Origin: Gigaspora margarita
Taxonomy: Eukaryota; Glomeromycota; Glomeromycetes; Diversisporales; Gigasporaceae
Assembly (NCBI GenBank): GCA_009809945.1
Contig: WTPW01002743.1
Location: 1 to 64,000, forward strand
Length of the DNA stretch: 64,000 nt
Reading direction: 5' to 3'
Part shown: positions 53,029-64,000 of the stretch, piece after piece
How positions within the stretch are numbered: position 1 is the stretch's first letter
Layout: every line of letters starts with the position of its first letter
Notes under the pieces: model-generated
Told to the model about the DNA's origin: nothing
The model's input: only the letters and a program-made list of their open reading frames with translations
Databases searched by the model: none
Made by a program: the position numbers and the translations under genes

Positions 53029-54803
53029 GGGTGCAAATCTTATGTTTTTGATACTTTTGCACTTACTTTTTTGATACTGATCGATATGAAAATCCCAGTA
53101 AAAATAAGAATTTTCAAATCTTTGAGCGAAGATATCTTGGCAACCATAAGCCCAAATTTGGTAAAACGATTTTATTTGAATTCTATAGCTTCATAGAATT
53201 TAAATAAAAAAATCATCGAATTTAGTCAAGTGGTTGTCAAGTTATCTTCGCTCAAAGTCAGAGAAAATCAAAATGCTTATCAAAATAGAAGCTGTGCCAA
53301 ATTTTTTATCTAACTTTGAGCGAAGATACCTCGACAACTATCTGGACCAAATTTGATAAAACTTTTTTTTTGAATTTTATAGCTTCATATAATTCAAATA
53401 ACAAAAATTTTATCGAATTTAGTCAAGTGGTTGTCAAGATATCTTCACTCAAAGTTAGAAAAAAATCAAAACAACTATCAAAATAGAAGCTGTGCCAAAT
53501 TTTTTTCTAAATTTGAGCGAAGATGTCTTGATAACTATCTAATCAAATTTGATAAAACTTTTTTATTTAAATTCTATGGCTTTATAAAATAAATATAAAA
53601 AAAGTTTTATCGAATTTGGTTAGATGGTCATCAAGATATCTTCGCTCAAATTTAAAAAAAATTTAGTGCAGCTTTTATTTTGATAGTGTTATCCTATATC
53701 TACTTCTTTAAAGATAGTAGGTAACTAGAGTGATCTTAGACAGTGAACACTTTGTGTAACCTCACTTGTTACTGTGATATATCTAAGTTGAAAGCCGTTT
53801 TTCAATAAAACTTAACAAAATATGGCAATTTGCAATTATGAAAGAGGCAACAATTAAAAGTATATGAAGATACTAGTAACTGTTTAATTTGTGTAGAAAT
53901 AAATGTTTTATTTATTGAAAGAGTATGAAGACTTGATGTTGAACTTGGGGTCCACATTGGCTGCTTTTATACATTTTGTTTTTTCACAAATGTAACAAAC
54001 TATATCTACTACATTGTAATATATGCTATATCTACTACTAATAAAATATATAGTATAAATAATATAAATGTAATATATGAAATAAATAATATATGTTGAA
54101 TAAATAAATTATGTAGTATATGTGCTATAAATATGACATGTTTTAGAAATAACATATGTAAAGACATTCGCGCAGAAGGTCCTCAGCCAATCAGGTTACA
54201 GATCACATGATTGATCACTTATTGGTTCCGATCTTATCATCCAGTGGTCGTACAGAGATAATCTTTAGCTCGTTAGAACCGCCTCGACGAGCTGATTCGA
54301 ATGGTGGTCATTTCATTCAATTTGGATCAGTGTATCAAGAGTTATGATCGATTCTGTGTTTTCTACTTGTTAACAATAGTTTTGACTTTGAGTGAAGATA
54401 TCTTGACAATCACTCGACTAAATATAATAAAAAATTTTTTATTTGAATTATATGAAGCTATAGAATTCAAAAAAAATTTTTATCAAATTAGGTCAGATGG
54501 TTGTTGAGGTATCTTTGCTCAAAGTTAGATAAAAATTTTGTGCAGCTTCTATTTTGATAGGCGTTTTGATTTTCTTTGACTTTGAGCGAAGATAACTTGA
54601 CAATCACTTGACTAAATTTGATGAATTTTTTTTTATTTGTATCTATGAAGCCATAGAATTCAAATTAAAAATTTTTACCAAATTTGGTCTTATGGTTGCC
54701 AAGATATCTTCGCTTAAAGTTTTGAAAATACTTATTTTTACTAGTATTTTCATGTCGATCAGTATCAAAAAAGTAAATACAGGAGTATCAAAAACATAAG
54801 ATT
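53029..54803. mobile_element. Large foldback element B, split by a solo LTR
   Basis: AAATCTTATGTTTTTGATAC at the left pairs with GTATCAAAAACATAAGATTT at the right. The modules are those of elements A and C. TTTTGATAGTTTTGACTTTGAG, seen intact in C near 55503, is interrupted here by 53697-54375. The frames at 52981-53196, 54301-54507 and 54608-54894 are module translations. Confidence 0.65.
53697..54375 (+). mobile_element. Solo LTR of a retrotransposon
   Basis: It begins TGTTATCC and ends GTTAACA (TG...CA with a TGTTA/TAACA inverted terminus). ATAG flanks both sides (53693-53696, 54376-54379). Excision restores the host foldback. It is colinear with LTR fragments at 27751-28415 and 31383-31915. 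Solo LTRs arise by recombination between the two LTRs of a full element. No gag-pol sequence was found in the window. Confidence 0.75.
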
Positions 54804-54867
54804 TGCCACTGGAGTAGTTCTTTATTGGCCAATAATCACGTGATCGAGAAAATTTGGTGGCAATGCA

Positions 54868-55933
54868 GATCTTACATTTTTGATACTCCTGCACTTACTT
54901 TTTTGATACTAATCAACATAAAAATCCCAGTAAAAATAAGAATTTTCAAAATTTGAGCAAAGATATCTTGGCAACCATAAGACCAAATTTGATAAAACCT
55001 TTTTTATTTGAATTCTATGGCTTCATAGAATTCAAATAAAAAAAATTTATTGAATTTAGTCAAGTGGTTGTCGAGTTATTTTCGCTCAAAGTCAGAGAAA
55101 ATCAAAACGCCTATCAAAATAGAAGCTGCGCCAAATTTTTTATCTAACTTTGAGCGAATATAACTCAACAACCATCTGACATTTGATAAAACTTTTTTTT
55201 GAATTCTATAGCTTTATATAATTTAAATAAAAAATTTTTATTGAATTTAGTCAAGTGTTTGTCAAGATATCTTCGCTCAAATTGAAAAAAATCAAAACAA
55301 CTATCAAAATAGAAGCTGCGCCAAATTTTTTTCTAAATTTGAGTGAAGATGTCTTGACGACCATCTAATCAAATTTAATAAAACATTTTTATTTGAATTC
55401 TATGGCTTTATAAAATTTATATAAAAAAGTTTTATCAAATTTGGCTAGATGGTCATCAAGATATCTTCGCTCAAATTTAGAAAAAATTTGGCACAGCTTC
55501 TATTTTGATAGTTTTGACTTTGAGCGAAGATATCTTGACAACTACTTGACTAAATACGATAAAAATTTTTTATTTGAATTATATGAAGCTATAGAATTCA
55601 AAAAAAAAGTTTTATCAAAATTTGGTCAGATAGTTGTCGAGGTATCTTCGCTCAAAGTTAGATAAAAAATTTGGCACAGCTTCTATTTTGATAGGTGTTT
55701 TGATTTTCTCTGACTTTGAGTAAAGATAACTTGACAACCACTTGACTAAATCGACAAATTTTTTATTTGAATTCTATGAAGCTATAGAATTCAAATAAAA
55801 AAGTTTTACCAAATTTGGTCTNATGGTTGCCAAGATATCTTCGCTCTAAGTTTTGAAAATATTTATTTTTACTAGGATTTTCATGTCGATCAGTATTAAA
55901 AAAGTAAGTGCAGGAGTATCAAAAATGTAAGAT
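54868..55933. mobile_element. Large foldback element C, uninterrupted
   Basis: GATCTTACATTTTTGATACT at the left pairs with AGTATCAAAAATGTAAGATT at the right. It has the full series of GAGCGAAGATATCTTG modules and is the reference copy for A and B. GGTGGCAATGCAG and GTGGTGGCAATACTGGGG lie immediately outside, so it may sit in a CCAGTATCGCC-family element. The frame at 55441-55665 is module translation. Confidence 0.65.
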
Positions 55934-56983
55934 TTGTGGTGGCAATACTGGGGTAGTTTTTTTTCTATATAAAAATCATGTGATACATGATTTTCATATA
56001 GACCGGTGTGATCCTAATTAAAAGTTAAAGACGTGAATTAAGTTCACAATTATATAATTAACTAGACTTAGTATTTCTTTATAGGTTTTAAAATAGCCAT
56101 GTTTATTATGTCATGGGTTTTAAAATAGTCATAGACAGGTAAAAGACTATTAGATCTGGTGGGTTTGAGGTCCAGTAGGTTTTAAAATTGTTATAGAAAG
56201 ACAAATAACTATAATAGGTTCAAAGAGTTTTAAAATTGTTATAGACAGACAAAAGACTTTATTAGGTTTTAAGGTTTTAAAACTGTTGTAAGCAGGTGAA
56301 GGACTTTACTAGATTCTGAAGGTTTTAATATTATTATAGGCATATGAAGAATTTTAATGTACTTTATTAATTTTTATTCAATAAAAAAAGTTTTATTTAA
56401 ATATTTAAAATAGTAAATTATTATTTTATTTTTATATCATCATATTTTTTAATGTTCTAAAAGGTTAATAGTGAGTAACAATTAAAAATATTATTTAAGA
56501 GTAGTCTTGAATATGTTGAAGGTTCCAAAGATAATAAAAGAGCTTGAACTTAGAGAATTAAATTCTTATATTCGTTTTTTATTATTATAAAAGATCAAGG
56601 CACAGCCAATTATTATACTTGTAATTGTAGTATTCTTTATACAAAAGATTCTTTCCAATTTGAAAATTTTTTCAGTTATTGTGATGTTACTGTTTCTTGC
56701 ATTCAATTTTTATTTTATTTTTTTTAAATAAAAAAAAATAAATAGATCAATTATTGAAATAAAGATTAAATTACTACAGTAGTCAAAGTTTATTGAATGA
56801 TGTGTTGCACAGGTAGTTATATAATACCTATGAGATAACAAGTATTTATTGCATTTATGTCATTTATCGCATTAATGTCATTTATCACAGTACTAAAACC
56901 TGTAATTAAATAAGCATGTAAAAAAAAGTATAAAATAATATCTTTTGTCTTTACAATAAAGTAGAGCTTGATAGCTCGAAGCT
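55934..56983. other. Gene-free stretch with a loose ~60-bp repeat
   Basis: At 56085-56345 the words GGTTTTAAAATTGTTATAGA and CAGGTAAAAGACTTTATTAGG recur about five times in diverged form. Otherwise AT-rich without a gene. Confidence 0.45.
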
Positions 56984-57103
56984 TACCGTATTGTTGTGAA
57001 ATAACAGGCATGGGCGTTATTTAGAATAATGGCCCTGAATTAAGCTTAATTTAGACTAAAAATGGTAATTTCACCCTGCACATTATTTCACGACAATACA
57101 GTA
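56984..57103. mobile_element. 120-bp MITE with TACCGTATTGT ends, copy 2
   Basis: TACCGTATTGTTGTGAAATA at the left pairs with TATTTCACGACAATACAGTA at the right; the centre GAATTAAGCTTAATTTAGACT matches copy 1 at 25365-25483. Confidence 0.75.
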
Positions 57104-57678
57104 GGAAGAACTAAGAGTTCAAATTCATTAAGTGATAACCTTAAAAATTAGAGTAGAAGTGTTAGCTCTAGTAATTATCCCAAAAAATCCTTGAATTAAT
57201 AAACTGGTATTATTATAAACTAATAACTTCTAATAGGTAAAATTCATATTAAAACTTAATCCTGTGAGAGTCTTCTAGAGTTCTAGTCGACCCTAGTTAC
57301 TTGGAACAAGTCTTTCCATAACTCAGTTGAAGCTCTTAAATTATGATACATTGAATTAAACTAATTCTACTCCAGTAAAATATGAATGCTACCATTATTA
57401 ATGTTGAGTTAGAGTACAGTCAGACTCTCTATAGTTATACCTTATATAGTCACACCTCTATATAAGCACCCAACATTGTGCAACAGATTTAAATATACAG
57501 TACAAAATAGCATGAGACATCCATTGTGCCAATTTTGATTGGAACACCATAAAGCATCCATTTTTATATATAAAACAGGTACTCAATTTAATGAGGACAA
57601 CATAAAACATCCAATTTTTTTTATATAAATGCCAAATTTAAGATTGTATAAGGTTAATTTTGATTGTCAACATCATAT

Positions 57679-57925
57679 GGGGGTGGGTTAATAAAAAAGG
57701 GACAAATCATTTTTAGTAAAATTTTTTTAATTTTTAAATTAAAATATCTTGACAACTATTTAATCAAATTTGCCAAAAATTTTTTTATTTTAATCTTGAA
57801 ATTATATANAATTAAAATAAAAAAAATTTATTAAATTTATTAAAATAGTTGTTAAAATATTTAAGCTTAAAGTCAAGAAAACTTTTACTTGGAAAAAATT
57901 TGTTCCTTTTCTATTGACTCACCCC
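57679..57925. mobile_element. Foldback MITE of the GGGGTGAGT family, intact copy
   Basis: GGGGTGGGTTAATAAAAAAG pairs with CCTTTTCTATTGACTCACCC, and the interior is an almost complete palindrome. It provides the empty-site sequence (TTTATTAAAATAG) for the insertion at 27168-27659. Confidence 0.7.
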
Positions 57926-58436
57926 TATATGATTAGATAATAATTAATTTTAATTGGTTAACTTATGTGATATCTGAAAATTAGTGAGCCAAAATTTAAT
58001 TTATATATAAAATAGGTAATATTTAAACTGTTATAACTTTATAAGATAATAATAAAAGAAAATCCTCTTTCAAAAATGTAGTTTAGGTTACAAACTATTA
58101 AATTGAAAGAGAGTTTGTTGATTTAATATTTTTCTATCGAAATATGCCATATTTTAAAAAACCCATTAAAATCAGATGCCTATCGCTGTCCCACACTGTA
58201 GTAAAAAAACCTCATGATAGTCACAAATCATTTAAAATCACTATCACCATAAAAATTTAAATTTTTATCAATTTTATTAATAATAAGCCCTCATTATAAT
58301 CACCAATTTTTAATTAAATACAGATTATAAAATCTGATTGGCCAATATTTATATTTGCCATATTTAAATTTTTTTATTAAAAATTATTAAAGGCTTGGCA
58401 GCAAATAACTTTTGAACCAATAACCTGATTTAAATA

Positions 58437-58675
58437 AAACAACTACCAAAACATTTGTCTCGATGAGATGATTCTAATGAGCCCAAAATCTAATTACAAG
58501 TTTCTGAGGTCATTAAGGATTTGTGTCACTTCATATGTTTAAGAATTGATTAAATTTAAACATCTGAGTAAAAATCCTTACAATCCTGGGATTCTGTAAT
58601 TAGATTTGGATGATTTTAGACTCAATAGAGTTGCTCAATGAGACAAAATATCTGGTAGTTGTTTCATCCAAATTG
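58437..58675. mobile_element. Foldback element (AACAACTACCAAAACAT arms)
   Basis: AAACAACTACCAAAACATTT with GTCTCGATGAG at the left pairs with CAATGAGACAAAATATCTGG and TAGTTGTTT at the right; AAATCTAATTACAAG pairs with TGTAATTAGATTT inside. Confidence 0.5.
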
Positions 58676-59226
58676 GGCCATTGAATTAAAGTTATTCATT
58701 GTCAAAAATTTAAAATTTTTAATAGTATTTCAAATATGTGCAAATATGTTACAACTAAATATTGTACTAAACATTCATTGGACTATGGTTACATGACCAT
58801 ATCAAGATATTTATTTATCTATAGTCACATATTTACAATCACCACAATAGGGTGCAACCAGGGACGGGAATAATATCGATTTAATTTTGCAAAAATATTT
58901 ATCAATATGGTCATAATATTGAATACAAAATTTTGTATAATGGTTACAGATATAACATGCTCAGTAACTAAGACTTTAGTCTAATTCCATCATGTTTGTT
59001 AATTGTCTACTTTGCTGAAACTTACTAATAGTTCAAGTTGGCAAAATTTATATTGTCTGGCCCGAATTATACTTTAATTTTGCTTGAATATATATTATTA
59101 CACTGCACGATTTCCCTATGATTTGGTCATTTTATATATGATTTATGCAAATTGACATTATTCCTTGTTTCTGGGTGCAACCAACTTGGTGATTATATAG
59201 AGGAATAACTATAGTTTTATACAGTA

Positions 59227-60220
59227 GTTAGTGTTAGTAGTGTATAGTTGCGATATTTAGATATAGGAAATTATTCAAACTTTCATAATGATTGTACTAT
59301 GTATACTCTAAAAGGCTAACTATTAAAGGCAAATAGATCTCACAAACATAAAGATGAAAGTTTATATATAGTTTTATATATAAAAAAACTTGAATTGGCA
59401 GGTTCTGATCGAGGCAGAAAGACTTGATCTTGCAGCAACAATGGGAAATATTTATAGCTTATATTTCTTCTCAATATACTTCCCTTTACGGTGCTTGCTC
59501 AATATGGTTATTTGAATTAGGGTTCGAATTTCTAATTTTGAATAAAATTTGTGACATTTTGTTTTGCAAAAAAATGTTTTTGCATTGCAGTAAATTTATG
59601 AAATACAAAATTTTAAAAATTTAATTGCAAATATGTAAATACTGAAATAACCAATATTTAAGGTTAGGATGCATTACTATAATAAACTCTATAGTGGGAG
59701 TAGTGCTTCTAAAGGGTTAATTTGGTTCGGGTGAACTGAACAAAAAACCCAAACCCAAAGTTATCCACATCAACCCACATCAACTTGAAACAATAAATAT
59801 TTAAATGATTTTTTTTTATTCGAATCAAATTTATTGATATTTTTTTTATTAATTTCAATTCTTGCCATTATTTTTTTATCCAAAATCAAACCAACCTTTT
59901 CATTAATAACATCAGTGAACCATTCAATTTGAGCCTGATTCTATTACTTTTAATAAACCTTAACGGAAAAATACATTTATAATAATATGCGCATGAATGC
60001 GCACGTTATATAAAATGTGCATAATTTTTGAAATATATTTTCCCTTCAGAAAATATCGAATGCGTGTTGCAGTCACTACTGATTACAAGTATATGCATTG
60101 ACTTTCATATTTGAATTTGTGCGCTTGGCTCCACCTTTTCAACTTCTTGTTTGACTGCATTTTTGGTTCTCATGTGCCCCTTCCATGCGCATAAGAGTCA
60201 TGACCAACCCATTTTATACT
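59227..60220. other. Gene-free stretch
   Basis: A fragment with ATGCGCATGAATGCGCAC (59985-60005) resembles the 9776-10150 element. The 66-codon frame at 59424-59624 has ordinary composition but no recognised domain. Confidence 0.4.
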
Positions 60221-60353
60221 AGTTGGCAATCATTTAATCGACAATTACTTCACAGACATCCCATTTCACTGACAAGTTCAGTTTACTGACAGTTCATTTC
60301 ACCGAAGCTCATTTCACTAACAAAGTAATTCTGGTAATTGTCATTAGGGTTAG

Positions 60354-61697
60354 CAGTCATAGGACATGTCCCCTAGAAATAAGTTTATAATAAAAATTAT
60401 AAAAAAAAATATATGAATTTACTATAAACTTTGAGCTAAAGATCTTTCTCAGCTTAACTAATTACTTAAAATTAAATTTTGCGGGTATATAGAACAAAAA
60501 AGAAAGAAAATTTTGAGCTTAAAAACTGCATTAAAATTTTGCCAATTTTGCACTTTTTCAAAATATAACTCTGTTAAAAACAAATATTTACAAATTTTAA
60601 ATCAGCAATTATATGTAAAATTATGCTCTAAACAACTTTACTTAGACGACAGAAGTAAGTTACCCTGTAAGAAAAATGGGTTATCTATGTACTAAAGTTA
60701 AAATTTATCGTATTTCATAATTTAACTTTTTTTTCTTATTAGGGGAGTGGCTAAAGCTAGGTGCATTTATATGTTTTTGATAATTTAATTAAAATTAGGG
60801 TAAGGGTTAGTTAGGGTTAGGGTTAGAGCTTGTCTTATAAGTAAAATTGTCTTTCTGACATTTTTTATTAATGCTTCTAGACAGGTTTAGACACTCATTT
60901 CTTGTATTTTTGGCATTTTTTACTTTTTTTCTTTGCTTTTGTCTCGTCAGGCTGATCCGCAAAGATCAAATTTTATGATTTGATTAGCTTTTTATCACAT
61001 GAACGCACCTGGCTTTAGACAACCCCCTTATTAGATAACCTACTTTGGGCTCTTAAGCAAAGTTGTTTGGCATATAATTTTACATCATATTTGAGATTGA
61101 AACATACTTTTTAGACCTTTTACTAAGTGAAAAATGAGTTTAAAGTTAGAAAAAATTTTTTTTAAAATTAAAAAAAAAAATTTTCTAATTTTAAACCTAT
61201 TTTCACCTAGTAAAAGGTTCAAAAGGTGTGATTCAATTTAAAATGTAGTGTAAAATTACATGCCTAACAACTTTGCTTAAAAGCCCAAAGTAGGTTACCT
61301 CATAAGGATAAAAAGTTAGATCATGAAATACAATAAATTTTAACTTTAGTACATAGATAACCCACTTTTTTTACAAGATAACCTACTTCCATCGCCTAAG
61401 TAAATTTGTTCAGAGCATAATTTTACACATAACTGCTAATTTATAATTTGTAAATATTTGTTTTTGACAGAGTTATATTTTGAAAAAATGCAAAATTGGC
61501 AAAATTTTAATGCAGTTTTTAAGCTCAAAATTTTCTTCTTTTCTTGTTCTATATACCCACGAAATTTAATTTTAAGTTAATTAGTTAAGCTGAGAAGGAT
61601 CTTTAGCTCAAAGTTTATAGTAAATTCATATATTTTTTTTATAATTTTTATTATAAACTTATTTTAAACTTATTTTAAGGGGCATGTCGTATGACTG
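60354..61697. mobile_element. Palindromic CAGTCATAGG element, copy 2, 4-bp duplication
   Basis: CAGTCATAGGACATGTCCCC at the left and CATGTCGTATGACTG at the right. The arms match 35908-36964 but are more diverged. TTAG flanks it (60350-60353, 61698-61701). Its left arm is split by the element at 60743-61026. Confidence 0.8.
60743..61026. mobile_element. hAT-like MITE nested in the palindrome, 8-bp duplication
   Basis: GGGAGTGGCTAAAGCTAGGT at the left pairs with ACCTGGCTTTAGACAACCCC at the right. CTTATTAG lies on both sides (60735-60742, 61027-61034), and removing the element restores the sequence of copy 1. GGGTTAGTTAGGGTTAGGGT is at 60804-60823. Confidence 0.75.
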
Positions 61698-61836
61698 TTA
61701 GGTAGGGTCAGGGTAAAATTAGAGTTAAAGTTAGTGTGCTTTATAGAAAAAAAACTTGTCAGTGAAATGAGCTTTGGTGAAATGTACTGTCGGTAAAATG
61801 AACTTGTCAGTGAAATGAGCTTTGGTGAAATGTATT

Positions 61837-62757
61837 GGTTCCAATTATTTTCCTGATACAAACTTTCCTAACAATTTATTTGCCCAACAAACCTTTTTCT
61901 GACATATCATTTTTCTAACAATGTGTATTTCCCGACAGCATTCTTTTCCTGACATATAATCTCAACATATCACTTTTCTGACAATATCTATTTTCTGACA
62001 ATATTCTTTATCTAACAGTATTCTTTTCCCAACAGTATTCTTTCCCAAAAATATTCATTTCCTGACAGTACACTTTCCCAATAGTACCCTTTCCCAACAG
62101 TACCCTACCCTTTCCTGATAGTACATTCCTGAAAGTATCTTTTCTCAACAATAAATATCGAACTAGTGGTTGTACTTTAGCCTGCATTAGGTTGGGGTTA
62201 GGGTTAGTTCTGGTCAATTTTTGTCAGAATTTTATTTTTCGAGAAGTGGTTGTTGGGAAAATGATAGAGAGCTCTATGTTATTAGCCTATTCGGGTCTAT
62301 TATTAATTAGCTTATAGTAGTCAAATATATAAATAAAATCCAAATTGAAAGCATATAATAAAATATAAAACATCAATATACTATAAATAATATAAAATTA
62401 TGTGAATTTGTTTAATTATACTAAACTGCATAATTTTTATATATCTGAGAAAAGGATACTATCAGTAAAAGATACTGTTGGGAAAAAATACTGTTGAGAA
62501 AAGATACTATCAGAAAAATAATACTGTTAGAAAAGAATACTGTCGGAAAAAGAATACTGTCGAGAAAAGAATACTATCAGGAAAATAATACTGTCAGAAA
62601 ATGGATAAATCAGAAAAGTGATATGTCAGGAAACTCATATGTCAGGAATCTAATACTGTCCAAAAAAGGTATTGTCAGGAAACTTATATGTTAGAAAAAT
62701 GGTTGTCAGGCAAATGAATTGTCGGGAAAGCTTGTGTCAGGAAAATAATATAAACCC
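61837..62757. mobile_element. MULE-like element with repeat-built arms, copy 2
   Basis: GGTTCCAATTATTTTCCTGA with TACAAACTTTCC at the left pairs with GGAAAGCTTGTGTCAGGAAA and ATAATATAAACC at the right. AAATGTATT (61828-61836) and AAATGTACT (62758-62766) flank it, 8 of 9 identical. The arms are tandem TTTTCCTGACAGTATTC units facing inward. The centre, with GGTTGGGGTTAGGGTTAG, is colinear with 7800-8100. The frames at 62008-62217 and 62494-62694 are translated repeat. Confidence 0.75.
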
Positions 62758-62884
62758 AAATGTACTGTTGGTAAAATGAACTTGTCAGTGAAATGAGCTT
62801 TGGTGAAATGTACTATCAGTAAAATGAACTTGTCAGTGAAATGGGGTGTCTGTGAAGTGATTGTCAGTAAAATAATATGGACCC

Positions 62885-63028
62885 TTTTATACTTACAGTC
62901 ACATCCTTAATGGTATAGGTTATAGTTATTTTTCCTTTTTAATTCAAGCAACTGAGCCTAACTTCTCTTTTTTTTCTCTGCTTTCTTATATATTTTGATA
63001 ACAGATCCTGAATTGATTACACTATGAT
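62885..63028. other. Gene-free spacer
   Basis: Short AT-rich spacer holding the right target-site copy of the 60221 element. Nothing else seen. Confidence 0.3.
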
Positions 63029-63573
63029 TAATTAAGTACTAGTCCACGAGTGAGTAACAGTAGCATCATAGTAGCATCATAGTAAAATTTGGTAAAAATT
63101 TAATATAAATTTTTATATTAATATGCAATCTGCAGCTGCTACAAAGTAAAGTTAGATTTTTACTAAGTTAAACTTCTTTCTACCTCTAATAAAGTTGTAG
63201 TGCTAGTATTTATAAATCTAATAATGGTAAGTTTGTTAAAATTAACTTGGTAATTCTTGAAATATTTTAACTTTTTCCTTGTATTTATATAAAATTTCTT
63301 TGTAATTTACAAAGAAATTTTATATAAATACAAGAAAAAAGTTAAAATATTTCAAGAATTACCAAGTTTATTTTAACAAACTTACCATCATTAGATTCAT
63401 AAAAACTAGCACTACTATTTTTATTAGAAGTAGAAAGAAGTTTAACTTAGTAAAAATTTAACTTTACTTTGTAGCAGCTGCAGATTGCATATTAATATAA
63501 AAATTTATATTAAATTTTCACCAAATTTTACTATGAAATTACTGTCGTTCACTCGCGAACTAGTACTTAATTA
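63029..63573. mobile_element. 545-bp palindromic element
   Basis: TAATTAAGTACTAGTCCACG with AGTGAG at the left pairs with CTCGCGAACTAGTACTTAAT at the right. The arms (about 265 bp each) pair nearly throughout and meet at TTTACAAAG around 63301. AGTAGCATCAT is duplicated near 63060-63080 on the left arm only. No ORF and no clear target duplication. Confidence 0.7.
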
Positions 63574-64000
63574 TACCTTTATCCTAATTACGTAATCAAT
63601 CAATCAATCGTTTAGTACTTAACTTTCTCAATCTTGTGTTTCTTATATGACCTAACTGAGTTTTAATTGATTGTAATTACCCCTAACCAAACCCGGGTAA
63701 TTAATGATCCATGACTTGATCAATGGCACCCGTGATCAAGAGACCATTCCTTTGTACTACATATCTCACGGGGCAATTTTTGCCCAAGAACCGATTGTGA
63801 CCATGACAATACGTGCTCAAATTTTTACTCTTATCTTGCTCTTCTTTTATGTTTATTCATTTTTCTTTTCGAGATTTTTTGAGGCTTTTGCATCCATATT
63901 CCTTAATTCCGCCTGACAATGCACTCCCTGCCTAAATTATATATACTTTAATTTTTCCTACATAAAATTTAGATGGATAAGATACGCATGATTCTGAAAC
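63574..64000. other. Right edge, no supported gene
   Basis: The 70-codon frame at 63704-63916 is the only sizeable one. Its first 40 residues are of mixed composition (HDLINGTRDQETIPLYYISH) and its tail is hydrophobic. It could belong to a gene that continues outside the window, but there is no recognised domain. Confidence 0.3.

Larger units (their letters stand above)
57415..59226. mobile_element. Tc1/mariner-like element without visible transposase
   Basis: TACAGTCAGACTCTCTATAG with TTATACC at the left pairs with GGAATAACTATAGTTTTATA and CAGTA at the right; CACCTCTATATAAGCACCC and GGGTGCAACCAACTTGGTG extend the similarity. The 1.8-kb interior holds a GGGGTGAGT-family MITE (57679-57925), a foldback (58437-58675) and no transposase frame. 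Confidence 0.5.
60221..62884. mobile_element. MULE-like element containing three other elements, perfect 9-bp duplication
   Basis: Its left end (AGTTGGCAATCATTTAATCG with CACAGACATCCCATTTCACT) and right end (AGTGAAATGGGGTGTCTGTG to AATATGGACCC) match the 320-bp copy at 33830-34149. TTTTATACT lies on both sides (60212-60220 and 62885-62893). Inside are the palindrome 60354-61697 and the repeat-armed element 61837-62757. Host sequence remains at 60221-60353, 61698-61836 and 62758-62884, still colinear with the empty copy. Confidence 0.8.

Noticed and set aside
51459..55665. Several 60-80-codon frames (for example 51459, 54643, 55441)
   Set aside because: They repeat the translation of foldback modules on either strand.

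Overview
The window is very AT-rich eukaryotic DNA with few genes and many repeats. The two recognisable protein kinase loci have short introns, a Cys-x2-Cys pair motif, a W-[TS]-SGN motif and an EWIP[YF] motif just before the kinase domain, and one lies beside Sel1 repeats. This combination is characteristic of the hugely expanded tyrosine-kinase-like (TKL) and Sel1 families of arbuscular mycorrhizal fungi (Glomeromycotina, Rhizophagus type). The species assignment is inference. I see no rRNA, CRISPR, operon or bacterial-type gene, and only one degenerate tRNA-like sequence.

Real genes are few. An unidentified protein end lies at 2-199. A TKL kinase lies at 16787-18298 (minus). On the minus strand at 42735-46080 there is a Sel1-repeat exon (45689-46080), then a tandem array (44142-45614), then a Cys-rich region and kinase domain (42735-44104). 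A doubtful 129-codon ORF lies at 5798-6187. The first kinase shows a frame problem at its intron. The second has an in-frame TAA inside kinase subdomain XI.

The most unusual feature is the array between the Sel1 and kinase exons. It holds 14 repeat units, mostly about 100-126 bp. On the minus strand every unit carries AG, then exactly three bases, then GT (mostly GTGAGT or GTAAGT). The AG and GT are invariant, while the three bases between them take 10 different values in 14 units. Read as splice sites, this is a chain of introns separated by 3-nt exons. Splicing them all joins Sel1 to the kinase without a stop codon, and skipping any of them keeps the frame. I know of no described system with this layout.

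Nearly everything else is mobile-element debris, mostly non-autonomous inverted-repeat elements inside one another. Left part (0.2-16 kb): minisatellites, MULE-like and hAT-like MITEs, and a family ending in AGGCCACGCAAAG. Middle (18-42 kb): a fossil Tc1/mariner element, LTR fragments, foldback families and a 1.06-kb near-perfect palindrome. Right part (46-64 kb): more foldbacks, a solo LTR, a hAT-like element filled with TACTACATGTAGTA units, and a MULE-like element (60221-62884) containing three other elements. Several elements have clear target-site duplications of 4, 7, 8, 9 or 10 bp or TTAA. Short TTAGGG-type runs recur inside unrelated elements.
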